Source: Strigops habroptila (taxonomy: Eukaryota; Chordata; Aves; Psittaciformes; Psittacidae). Taken from it: a DNA stretch of 64,000 nucleotides. Of the stretch, positions 23,781 to 35,904 are shown in pieces. Each line of letters starts with the position of its first letter. Within the stretch, counting starts at the first letter, position 1. The translations under genes were made by a program, and so were the position numbers. The DNA is taken from NCBI RefSeq assembly GCF_004027225.2, contig NC_044277.2, positions 86,564,283 through 86,628,282 on the forward strand. Direction: 5' to 3'. The notes under the pieces were generated by a model, which did no database searches, had not been told where the DNA came from, and saw only the letters and a program-made list of their open reading frames with translations.

Positions 23781-23920
23781 CGGTGCTTTGGCCTTCGCAT
23801 GCTCACAGCAACGCCGGCATGGGTCGGGCAGCGGAACCCGCATGGGTTCTGCGCTGCCGCAGCTGTACTGCGCACCATGGGACGCTCGGGTCTCAGCCCA
23901 AGCTGAGTCCATGCACAAGA

Positions 23921-24079
23921 GTGGCTGCGATGCCCCATCCTTGGCAGTGTTCAAGGCCAGGTTGGACGGGGCTTGGAGCAACCTGGTCTAGTGGAAGGTG
24001 TCCCTGCCCATGGCAGGAAGTTGGAACTGGATGACCTTTAACGTCCCTTCCAACCCAAACCATTCCATGATTCTATGAT
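23921..24079 (+). mobile_element. CR1 LINE 3'-end fragment
   Basis: A plus-oriented CR1 tail: 'gatgccccatccttggcagt', 'ttcaaggccaggttggac', 'agtggaaggtgtccctgccc', ending in 'ccatgattctatgat'. It lies about 140 bases beyond the RPP40 CpG island. Confidence 0.93.
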
Positions 24080-24279
24080 ACTGAATTAAGTATTCCATTG
24101 TGTATAGAGACATAGTCATGGACAAGACAACAAGAACCCTCAAGATGGGCAGAGCAATCCCCCATGCACCTGGTACTGTAAATAAAGTAATGTTGGCTTT
24201 CTAACCTGTCATTCTGGTTGGAGAGTTTATTTTCCTGGGTTTTGCTGACAATTAGAAGCTCTCCTGGGACAGCTTCCCA

Positions 24280-24440
24280 CAGAAGTGTGGAATCACCATC
24301 CCTGGAAGATTCAAAAACCATTTAGATGAGACCCTTAGTGACATGGTTTAGTGGTGGAGTTGGCAGTCCTGGGGTAATGGTTGGACTTGATGATCTTAAA
24401 GGGCTTTTCCAACCTAGTTGGTCATATGATTCTATGAATT
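24280..24440 (+). mobile_element. CR1 LINE 3'-end fragment, different subfamily
   Basis: 'gtggaatcaccatccctgga' to 'gacatggtttagtggtgg', then 'ggttggacttgatgatctta', 'ttttccaacct' and a terminal 'atgattctatgaat'. The 'acatggtttagtgg' and 'ggttggactngatgatctt' blocks are typical of a second group of CR1 subfamilies, distinct from the neighbouring 23921-24079 copy. Confidence 0.85.
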
Positions 24441-26584
24441 CTGCAAGCAGGAGCCAGGCCCCACTGGCATTGAGGGGAGAGTTGTATGTGTCCAGGGCTC
24501 ATGTCCTGGCATGGAATGGTTTTAGGAGAGACGGGTGCTTGGAGGGATAAAACAGACAGAAGTGTGTCCCAGGGTGGCTGATGGCACCAGGCAGCCTTCC
24601 AAGATGTCAAGCAACCTGCTTCCTTCTACTTTAGAGCAAATACGAGAAATACATAAACCCAAGGAGCTGCAGGGGTGTGTGTGCCCTGTGAGGCAGGCCG
24701 CTGCTGTTGGAGATAGCAAAAAATCAAGGCAACTTTGTAAAAGAAATAAAGGAATGGCCTTGGGAGAAGGAGTAGGATGCACCGTAAATCAGTCAACCAA
24801 GGCGATACCAAGATAAGCACAAACAGAACAAAACTGTTGATAAATCCAAAGGGAAGAGTACATGAACCATCCTAATTAGGATAGTACAAACCCCACACTC
24901 GTGGAGGAAAAGCCCCCTTCAGCCCCTTGCCCATGGATCATGTGTGGTAAAAAGGGAAGATGCTGTGGAGTATAGATGGTGCATTTTGAGAGCCAGTGGG
25001 AAGGAGGGTGACTAAACATAACTCTACTGATAATTGGCTCGGAATACATAAAATGATTAGTGTGTATTAACTGAGGTGTGCTAGCTTTGTGGAATTACCA
25101 CCTAGCACCCATCTCTGCACAGACACAAAATAAACAAGTATCGCAACTCTGTGTGTCAGTTGTCTCTTTGCACACTGGGTGAAGAGCCCCTGGTTTTGGA
25201 ACAACACTATCAGAATACTGTTCAATTTCGCTAGGGACCTGCAGAGGTACATCAAGTATGTGAATCCATACTGAAAATTTGTCATCTGTTAGATCTCTGA
25301 GCATACTTGTAGTAATAGCTGCAGTTTTACAAGATCACAAGACCTTGCATTCCTCCAAAAGGGACTGCCCAGGTTAGCACGCAGGGTGTGCAAGGGCTGT
25401 GGGATTGGGCCCTGCCTCCAATTTGCCATCTCACTGCTCGTTCTGTACATTGTATATTTTATATAAAACACATAGGAAAATCCCCTCTTTCCACCTTCGT
25501 GCAGTATTTCTCTTCCCAGTTCTCTAGCTTCATGGCTCCTAATTTAGTTTAAAATGGTACCAAGCAACTTTCTTCATATTTGCTGTGTCTGTAATCTGTA
25601 CAAGGCTGTATGTAACCTTACTTAAAACACGACTTGGGTCAGTTCACCAAACGTCCATCAAGTTGGCAAAGCTGATGCTTGGCTTTGATGCCGGTTTGAC
25701 AACAGTAGTTCCGGAGATCTTAAGCTTGCCCTAGGGAGATCTTGACCTGCTATTTCTAGATGAGATGTTCAATGTTAACACTTAGGAATACATGAGTTTG
25801 ATTATTCCTCTCCCTTAGCTAGTTGGATGCCAAGAGGAAAAGTTTGTTCAGTATAGATTAGTGTAGGAACTTAGTATAGTATAGAAAAGTATAGGTTATG
25901 GTAGGGTCATTTGTTCAACTACTGCAGTGTTACACAGATACGAACCATCATCTTCTTATTTTACTCATTCATGAACTACGTATCTTGGTGGTTTGATATT
26001 GTAACTGGGCACTCTTGTTCACTACCTGGTCAGTTATTGGCTGTTTGGCTGAGGTAAATAGGTAGCACTTTGGTTTTCTAGATCTGCCTTTCTAGTCTGG
26101 TGAATTTCTGTTACGGCTCCAGCTTCAGCAGTCGATGTGCTCAGGCTCCACTTCTAGCACAGACTGAACTTTTCTGGTGCTCTGTCTATGTTTGGGTCTG
26201 CTTGATGTTGCTGACTTCATACCTATAAATAGCTAGCAGTGTGAAAAGGCTGGTTCTTGCAAGGGCTGTGTTACAGAACTGTGCTTGCCTGAATGAAGGA
26301 GGGATGCTACCGAGGAGTTACTAGTTCAGTGCTTCTGGCTTGTTAGGGTGATCCAGGCCTACTTGTTTCTGGCATGTGCTTTCCAAGTGCTTGTTTGCTG
26401 AAACGACATTGAGACGCTGCTGCTGTGAAGCTCAGTGGCTTGTATCCTCCAACTCTCAGTGTGAGACTGAGATGAAGTTACACATCACGAGGTCACTGGC
26501 TCATTAACATTTGTGGAGGAGGGCTAGGGCTGAATTATACACTTACAGTACCCGTATAAATTTGATCAATTGGATTATGAATCC

Positions 26585-26605
26585 AAAAAAAAAAAAAAAA
26601 AAAAA
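26585..26605. repeat. A21 homopolymer
   Basis: A run of 21 adenines. No retroposed sequence could be recognised immediately upstream, so it may be a simple slippage tract and not a poly(A) tail. Confidence 0.9.
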
Positions 26606-26860
26606 GGCTAAGCAATCACAGTAGCCTTCTCATTTAAAGCATGCAAACATTAATGGGAAAAACATTACGTGATTAATGTGAGTCATTATCATACCCGCAA
26701 GCAGAAGCCTCTGTGTGCAGACGAGCATCACACTGAGATGATCAGAAAGCCTGTTCTACTAAAGGGGTAAAAAGTTCAAGCCTGTGATCAATAAGCCCAG
26801 AGATCCAGAGAGGAAATTCAGCTATACTTAAAGCAGCCTGTGGCACTGGATTTTCTCTTC

Positions 26861-26937
26861 TTTTTTGTGTGTGTGTTTGGTTTTTATTTGGTTGGTGGTT
26901 TTTTTGGTGGTGGTGGTGGTTTGGGATTTTTTTTGTG
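26861..26937. repeat. T/G-rich low-complexity tract
   Basis: A strand-biased G/T stretch containing (GT)n, 'ggtggtggtggtgg' and T-runs. Confidence 0.75.
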
Positions 26938-29090
26938 AGCTTCCCTATGCTTAATATGCTTAATACAATTTATGCTTTCTTCTAGGGATACAAACAGGTA
27001 GAGAAAAATATGCTGGGGAAGGGTCAAGAGAGTCAAGATTCATGGCTATGTATTCAGAGTTAAGTCAGTATTTCGGAGATTTTGGCAGGAGTGTAGTTCA
27101 CTGCAGCTCAGTGGAACACTGAGGGATTTACATCACTCTTCAGTTAGTTTGGTTCATATGTCAAGCAATTAATTTTAACCCACCCTTCTCATATACATGA
27201 GCTGTCCTACTGTAGAGTATGTATGTCATCCCTGAAGATACTGAACTACTTAAAAAAATAACCCACTTAGAAGTCCAGTAGTCTGTGCTGTAACACACAG
27301 ATTTTCCCTAACTTTAAATGGGCTATATATGTATGTAATTCTTGGTAAATACTGACATTTTTATAGTGGTTGTTACAGTTTTGTGAGTAATTGGGAATAG
27401 GGTTTCTATATATTGTTAAAAGACATTTTAAACTTTAAATAATGTAAGTGACAGAGCCCCTGTAAAGCGATCACAATTTTCCCAAGGATTTCAAATGCAT
27501 GACAGAGTCATGCAGTTTTATAGCAATTCAGTTTCTGCATGCTTGAAGACAGTTAGAGGCTGTAGTCAAAAGGAAAGCAATGCCTTGAGGCAATAGCTAG
27601 GAATAGGGAAGGATCTCTAGAATATTTCCTAGGACTAGGGAAATTGGATTCTGGTTTTGTATAAAATGACTGAGTTTGAAAGAAAAGTCTCATTTTCAGA
27701 TTATGTACAATATCTCTAGTTGCGAAGCCCAGCTGCTTCTTCCATGTATTTTTTCCCTATTCAAGAGCAATCTTAAATAATTTTTTTTCTGCTGGATTTT
27801 CTCATTTAAAAAATAACATTATTAAAATACCTAGAGTTTCATAGAGTCAAATCTAAACAGGCATTTGTCGCAGGTATTTTGAAATTGGTTTGTGCCTTTA
27901 AGATGAATCAAAATATTTTTCTTTTTAGTCACTATTTTTTTTCTTTCTCAAATATCGTTGACTGCAGCAGAGAAGGAAGGAAGTTGTCTAAATCTTGTAA
28001 CCTTGGCTATTGTAATTAGTGCTTTGCAAAACAGAAAACAAACAGATACTTCTGGTGCTTTGTTCATCTGAAAGTAATAAGATATGTAAGACTGAAAATC
28101 AGCAATTTACTTGATCAGTGTCAACTGTTTTTTTCATTAAGGAAAGTGGAAAGATGGTGAAGACGTGGATACTTAGCTTTATATCCTGTTTTTGCACACT
28201 TAGGTCCAAATATTCAGAGCCGTGACGGACTGTAAAAAAAAGATGCCACTCAGACTTGTTTTTCAAGGAAATTACAAACAAAGCTTCTGCCAAGCTACTC
28301 CCCAAAGCAGCTGTTTCAGCCAGAAAGAACAGCAAATGCTAACCATGGGCCGAGTTGCTGGATTTGGTTTAAATGCAATTTAGAAAAAACCCAACCACCT
28401 GGTCTGTTTCTTTTGGAGTTAAACCCCACTGTAATCTGGGAAACCTCACTCTCCCTCACTTTCGTGATACTACAGTGGGAGAAGAAATGAGGATAATTCA
28501 TCTGACAAGGTTCTGGGGAGCAGGAGTGTATTTTACCTATATTCAAGAAGTGTCTTCATCTCTTAAGGATCAGATTTTGGCTGGGCCTTGCATGGTCATG
28601 GGGAATTTTCATGGATCTTCTCTCTCCCTCTGAACAGATAATTGTTGTTCACATTGTCGCTAAGTATGTGTCCCTCCCCTTGTCCCATAACAAGACAGGG
28701 AAATGCTGCTGCCTTTTCCAATGCTAAGGTCTCCTCCCCCAGCTCTACAGATACCAAACACCATTTTTCCTCAAATTGACTAACCAATTAACATTATCAT
28801 GTTAAACTCATTGTTGCGGTCTTGTTCTCAACCTGTACATAATTTTTCCAGTTACATGAATTGGTCTATTACAGGATATTAGCCATCCCTGTAAAAATGG
28901 CCTTGATAATATCCTTGTAGCACTGTACTTCTAGTAACATTAGTGCAGCTCCTGGGATTGCAGCAAATCACACTTAACTTTAATGCACTGTCATGAAGAT
29001 ACACACCTTTAAATAAAACCCAAACAACTAAGTAGAAATTTAATGTTCAAAGTAGGATGCATTTTCTTAAGATCAATGTAGAGCAAGATT

Positions 29091-29140
29091 CCATATGATC
29101 TTTAGAGGTCTCTTCCAACCCTAACAGTTCTGTGATTCAA
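29091..29140 (+). mobile_element. CR1 LINE 3'-end remnant
   Basis: 'tgatctttagaggtctcttccaaccctaacagttctgtgattcaa' matches the last 50 bases of a CR1 element ('agatgatcttt.gaggtcccttccaacc...ttctgtgatt'). It is heavily 5'-truncated. Confidence 0.8.
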
Positions 29141-30594
29141 GGAGAGGATTTGTCATTCCCACCACTAAATCAGTAATATTTCCTTTACCTGTTATTATGC
29201 ACTCCTTAGTATGTTAGTGCGTATTGGCCCTGCAAGTTTAGTGCAGGAAAATCTCAATCATCCTTTTGCAATGCAGCATCAACATCATGTGGTTGCTTGT
29301 TTCAAGCAAAAAGAAGCTGAAGATGGTGCCAGCAGAGAAAGAAGGCTGTAGCAAGAGGACACTGTCCTCTCAGCCAGCTGGAAGCTTTTTCTCTACAGCT
29401 GGAAGGTGAGGTTGGCTCAGCCACCGAGCCCATACACAGGTAGTCAAAAAGCAGTTACCGGAGTGCCTGGATATCTGATTTCTCTCTTTAATATTAGCTA
29501 TGAAATAAAGCAATGGAAGCTGTGTAGTAATTTTAAGTAACCCAAGATCAAACAAAAAGCTACATGTTCCCAGTTAAGAGTAGTATTTGCAAGAGGGTCT
29601 AAGGATTTAGGGACCAATGTGGCATTATCAGAAGAGAAGGACACAAGTTTAAATTTAGAATTGTTCATTTCATTAATTTAAGCAAGGGTCAAAGTTTAGA
29701 TCTAGAAATACACTAAAATAGTTATTCTGGAAAACCTAGTTAAGAATGATTTTTTGCACGTAAGTCCCTGTTTCAATACACTAATTTTGGAGTAAATCCT
29801 CTTTCCAATTCCACTTAATTCCTGTTATTAGGATTAAGAATATTTACATACCAAGTTATTATAAAATGTGTATTTTATTTGCAAATATAGACACAATTTT
29901 AATATCCTGCCATATTATAAATAACTTCCAAAGATATGACTTAAACTTTCAAATCACATTCACTTGATTTTTTCTTTAAAATGTTCTTCTCTATTAGCAG
30001 GCTCTTCTTATCATTCCACTTGTGATATATTTTTAGTGCTTGGATTATTTTGTAGACTACACCCGTAATGCCCAAGCCTTATTTGTATGTTGGCAATTCG
30101 ATGTTAGCGCAAGCTGCACCAAAGTCAGTGTGCATATCCCTGTGTCATTTAGAAAGCAGTTTCACACTGAGACTTAAATGTGAATTTAGACTTTCAAATT
30201 TAGGTTCCCATTTTTAAGTTTTAAATGTAAATTCCTTGCAAAATTTTTGACATTAATGTTAAAGGAATACCATAACCACCTGTTAACTATGCATGTTATA
30301 TTTATAGGCTTTGAACCATTTCTCTGCAGTCACCTGGAAGCTCCAGTGTAAGGAATGAGTTTTATGGAGCCCTTGAAGAGACTGGTAAGGAACAGGAGCC
30401 TGGATACCTTCATGTAAAAATCTGAAAGGTTTATATATAAGGTTATATCACTAAAAATATTATCTCTGCCACCACCCTCCAACTGTGCTTGGCAGCAGCT
30501 AATATTAAACTGGATCGTAGGATAAATAGAAACAAGTTTTGTTCAGGAAGTATTACAAAGACTATATGAAGGCTAACCGTCAGATTACTATAAA

Positions 30595-30722
30595 CATACA
30601 TATATATGACTATAAACACATTAAAGTATTTGAGAACACAAAAGCATATATAAGGGTATAAATATATGTGTATATGTGTGTATGGTATATATGGTATGTA
30701 TATATGTATGTGTATATATAGA
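30595..30722. repeat. (TA)/(TG) dinucleotide-rich tract
   Basis: An interrupted mixture of TATATA, TATG and TGTG units over about 130 bases; an imperfect, aged microsatellite. Confidence 0.85.
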
Positions 30723-33700
30723 AGAGTTGAAGCCTGTGTTTGACTTTATCTTTTTCCTGAGGTCCCCATGATTTTTAAGACCAGAAGTCTCCCAAGCAGC
30801 ATTTCAAGAAGGAGTGCACAGCACAATGTTATGTGAGCAGGCTGCTCTAATCTGCTTTCCTTTTTCTCGTACTTCCCAGGAATGTTCATACATGCAGTCT
30901 CATTTATTGGGGTTTTTTTTTGTTTGTTTGGGGTTTTTTTTAGAATGATTTTAAGATCTTTTCTGTTGTTTGAAGTCCATATTTTGAATGAAATATTAAA
31001 AATGCCACTTTGAAAGACAAGCAATCTGTGAATTTGGGTTTAGATGTGGTAAATTTAAAACAAATCTGTTTCCTATAAATGGATTTGTATCCAAACAAAT
31101 GGGGATGTTGTATTTCATCTATTATGTTTTCATGCATGAAGTATTTGAAAAAAAAGAAATGAATAAAAGCTCTGCCTCTACAGGTCACATCTTTACCTGA
31201 GGTCCAAGGAGCTTCTGCATCATTTGATACACAACCCATTCACAGCAAACCAGTTGCTAATTGCCATGATGGGAAGGAAAAATAATTTTATCTTTAGAAC
31301 TTGTGTTCTTGTATTCTGCCTGCTAGCAGTTTGTGTTCATATTAACTTCTTGCCAAAGTTGCGGCTACTGCTTCTGGCCAAACATATTAGGGAACAGGCA
31401 AGCCTTTGTATATGCCTGGAATTTTGTTTTAGATGAAAAATCCAGACAAGAAACTGCACCATTCATTCAATCAAGCAAACAGCAAAAATTAGATCAGTGT
31501 GAAGGCACAGCATCTCAAATAAGCTTTTAGACTTCACTGGTTGCCTGGAGGATTAGAGCTTTCCGTGGAACATACTGAAAGGTCACCACCTCGCTGCTTT
31601 TATCCACTGCACTTAACTGTGAAAAATAAAGAAAGCGACATGCATCTTGTTGCAGTTCAGTGCCAATACTTTATGGGTCTTACTGTTCTGTAATATGAAT
31701 CAAGAAATGATGACTACATGGATTCAGCTGTAAACCATAATGATAAGACACCCCCTGAACATATGGCAGGGAAGAGACATAGAATTTTACATAGAGTCAT
31801 GAATCTTCAATTTTGAAAATAAGAAAGGCTTCACAGTTAGATGAAAGTGCTCTGCTTTTGGCCAAGATAAACCTTTTGTTCCAGGAGTGAGAAGGAAGCA
31901 CCTTCTGTTGGGAATGGATGCATCCTTCTTGCGGGAGGAATAAGAAATGCCTTTTTTTTTTTAACTTGGGGGGATAAGACAATGGGTAAAAAAGAAACAG
32001 TGGGAAGGAGAGCAAATTACGGTTTAACTAGGCCTTTGGGGTAATTTTAACTTAATTTAATCACTGAATCCATCAAATATTCAGAATGAAAATGAAACCA
32101 CTGTTCTTAAACTCTTGCTCAGTTCATTAGTTCATTCTTCACACTTCGTTGTTAAGCTGCTCCTCCTCGTGACTCCAGCCTCATTAATAAATCACTCCAT
32201 AAGGTAACTAAGGCTCCAACTTTTGATTCCCCAAGATTGGCCTGGCTACTCTTGATCTTGTTGAGTCATCCTTACATCTGCAAGTAACATGCTCGAATGG
32301 AAAGGATCTGGGTAGGACTGCTTATATGATTAGGAAATAGTGGTATGTGGGCGAGAGGGGCATTAGCTACCAGAAATCAGTTTGTAATTGGGACTCTGCA
32401 GTCTGTGATTTACTTAAAAGATTCAGAATTATATCCTGTACTCATTTACAGCAGTGTAAGTTTGGAATTATACCCTTAACATCAGAGACGTTATTCATGG
32501 AACAAAGCAACAAGTCCAATGTGATGAGCAGACAGTGACCTACTTACTGCTACTGGGAACACGGTAACATAGAGCAGTAAAAACTTTCTGTTGACTACAA
32601 TTGTGCTCATGCACTTAAGTTGTTTGGTTGGGAGACAGAGCAGGATGTGAATGGCACCACTTCTTATTCAGGGGCATCTTTATTTTGAAAATGAAGCGTC
32701 TTCTTTCAACTGAGTTGTTTTCAAGCTCTTTACAGTGTGGCGCCTTCTTGAAATATTTTCAAACTGAAGTGAGTTGAGTCCTTCTGCTTCACCAAGTAGA
32801 AAGATAAACAACACAGTTTTGGCACCATTAGGTTGCATTTACAGTCTATCATATTATAGAGACATTAGAAATGATGTACTGAATCATGGAAGTAGCAGCC
32901 TTTAAATGTCTCTTCAGTTTGGGAGTGAAAAGAAATAGGAGACATGGGATTTGTCGTTTTGGTTTAGTTGGATATGAAAATGGAGACAGAAGCAGAGTTA
33001 CAGCAGATTAGTAGTCCACATACCTGCGAAGAAAACATATTTAGCTAAACTTATTCTTAAATATTTACTGTATGATAATGTGAACTATGTATTATCTGCA
33101 GATAGCTCATAAATGGAACTGCCCTGAATTGTGCCAAGCCAGTACTGGGAACAAAGAGCCTGAAAGAACTTTATTAAGGTTGCAATCCCGATTCATGATG
33201 ATATGAATCATGATAATGTTCTCTGATAAGGTGTTCATGCCATGATCACATACTACCTACATGGCTGGAGAACTTGGACTTGATTTGCTTCAAACTGCAG
33301 GAAGGGAAAAGATGGTCCTGCCGTGAAGGCAAGTGATTTCTAGCCTAAAGGGACTAAATTTTATTGCTGCTTCTAACATAAAGCACCTAGCAATGCTATG
33401 GAAATTGCTTAAACTAACTTGGTTACCTATTGCATGTTGCTAACTTTCTACCCTGAGAACTCAAGCAGTCAGATTTCTGAGGTACTGAGCACCTACAGCT
33501 CCAGCTGAAAACAAAAGGAGCGATGCTCTGAACCTGTGAAAAATCTTCTATACTGATAAACAACCTCAAAAGTCAAGTTCCACATTTCCAAACTGAGCGC
33601 TTAGAATAAGTGGACACTTTTTACCTTTACCTCTCTGCAGCTCAGCACTCTGATGGTAAAATCAGGAATAATACCTCATCTCATAGTAGTCTACTCCTTC

Positions 33701-35874
33701 TGAAGAACTTGAATGATGTTGTGGTGCTGAGCACTATGGAGGATCACATGAGGACATCTGATCACACCTTCAGAGCAGGACTGGAATACTATTCAATAAA
33801 TAAGGCCTATAGCTACACATTGAGCAATGCAGGGAAAAGCAATGACACAACCATTGAGTAGCTGTCTATCTTGTGTGCTTAATGAGGCAGGCCTGAGGGA
33901 AAAATGGCCTAAGAATGTGTAATTAAAGGCTGTAACCTAAATTATGCACTGAAAAAGGCTGCATTAAGGTTATAAAGACAATATGACTTTGGGCAATTTC
34001 TACATATTGTTTCTCAAATCTGTATTCTCAACATTCTTTTAACATGGATTTTTCTGTGGGTAATTAATATTAAGCTTTGTTCTACTCTTTAGAAAAAAAT
34101 AGCAATGCATTGATTTGAAGAAACACAGTATATATCCCCATTGAAATGTGGGCACTACAAAAGAGTAGACAAAGTATATTTTATTTACCTAAATTCGCGT
34201 AACAAGGTTTATGTATATCTGTTTAAGATTGCTGTTGTTTAGCACAAACTTCAGCTAGGATACTGTCTTGAGAGAAATTGCTATGGGTTCTTCAGGAAGC
34301 AGTAGCAGACATGAAGTGGTACATGAAAGTAGGCATAGAACTTCAGTGACTAAACCTATTATCATTTAGCTAATTAGTTTTATATTTTGCAATGCTTGTA
34401 ACATTTTATAACGTCAGCTTGGGGGAACATATCTCCCAGTCCCCCAAAGCAGTGACTTCACTGATATTACTCAGATGTTCCATCTACACATATATTTGCA
34501 ATTACATACTCACTAAAATTATTTGTAGGCTTAGGTCAAATTATTTAACTTGACCATCAGCATCACTGCAGTTTGTTCATCAATTCTTTGCAAATATTCA
34601 GTACATGTGCTGGTCACACTGATCTTTATTTTTTTCTGAGCTGTTCTGTGCACCCAAGTTCCTCTATTGCATTTGTCAATGCATTAATGAGTCTGCCATT
34701 TTCACAGCTCAGGCGATGAGTATAGTGGAGGCAGGGGAGAAGAAAGCAGCTTCCTAAAATAATAGTAATTTTATCACATGAAAACATGATTAAAGCATCT
34801 GCTTTGGCTTTCATACTAAAATGTTGGAAATCTATTACAGTTAGAACAGTTCAAGATTTTTTGAAGACAGGAAGTAGCATCTTTTTCAGCAAAATTGCTG
34901 TTCGGTCATAATTTCTTATTAAAAAAAAACCCCCTAACTGTAGAATGGTTTGTTTCCTTACTAGGAGACACAGCAATATTTTTTTTTATACCTCTGTAAA
35001 CTTTCCATAAGCTTTTATATGACAGGTTCACGAACAATCCTGACTTCACATTCACATGCCTCCTCCTCTTTCATCCTCTAACCAGTGATTCCTGCTTTCT
35101 CTTCTCCCCACTCCAGGACTTCAGCAGGTGACCTCCTGAAGTGTGCTAACACACCCTTTCATTTTTGTTTGATGCTATGTTTCTGGATTAGTCCTCTGGC
35201 AGGAACATGTGTGCCTGCTGTTAAAAGGCTTCAACTCTGCTTTGCTTCAGATAGAAGAAGGTCCTGATTTTAAAGTGTTAGACAATACTGGTTCAGTTTG
35301 CAGGACACGTGATCTTTTACATGTTACTTCGATTTTTCATTTGTTGCTACAGAGGAATATATTTGCAATTAAATGAAATTTAGAAGCAATTACAATCAAC
35401 CACACCACCAGATGGAGCTCCTTTTCTGCCTTTCCAGCTGTAGGTGGAAACTGGGGGACAATTCACTGGAGCTGTGGGACTTAACTGTATTTATAGTCAA
35501 TGAAATAGAAAACTCTCATTTTTTACTTCTAGTGGTGCAGGACTGAGCATCCGTGCATTCATATATGGCTCTTTCAGGGGGTTTTTGTTTGTATACTGTT
35601 ACTTTTGCAATCCTGTTTCTTGTTCATGCACTTGAGAGTTTTCAAGTAGAGGCTAACTTATTAGAATGGTACAGTAATATTAAAGCAGCATATATTTCTG
35701 CTCTTTATATTTTCTACTCTAAAAACTATTAACATTCTTTAGAAACTCAAATGTCTCTTTGTTCAGACCACTACATAATCTGTTTTATTCACTGAAATTC
35801 AACTCTGAAGTCTTTTGTGCTTTTAGCAGTACTACATTGTGTTATAGATAGCTAGTTGCTGGTACCTATCTATA

Positions 35875-35904
35875 TGTGTGTATATATATATATATATACA
35901 CACA
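35875..35904. repeat. perfect 30-bp palindromic microsatellite
   Basis: (TG)3 followed by (TA)9 and (CA)3, which together are exactly self-complementary. It could extrude as a cruciform and is expected to vary in length. Confidence 0.9.

Noticed and set aside
22940-24034. multiple long frames on both strands around the RPP40 CpG island
   Set aside because: High GC content removes stop codons; only the 23403-23531 segment fits a conserved protein and a splice donor.
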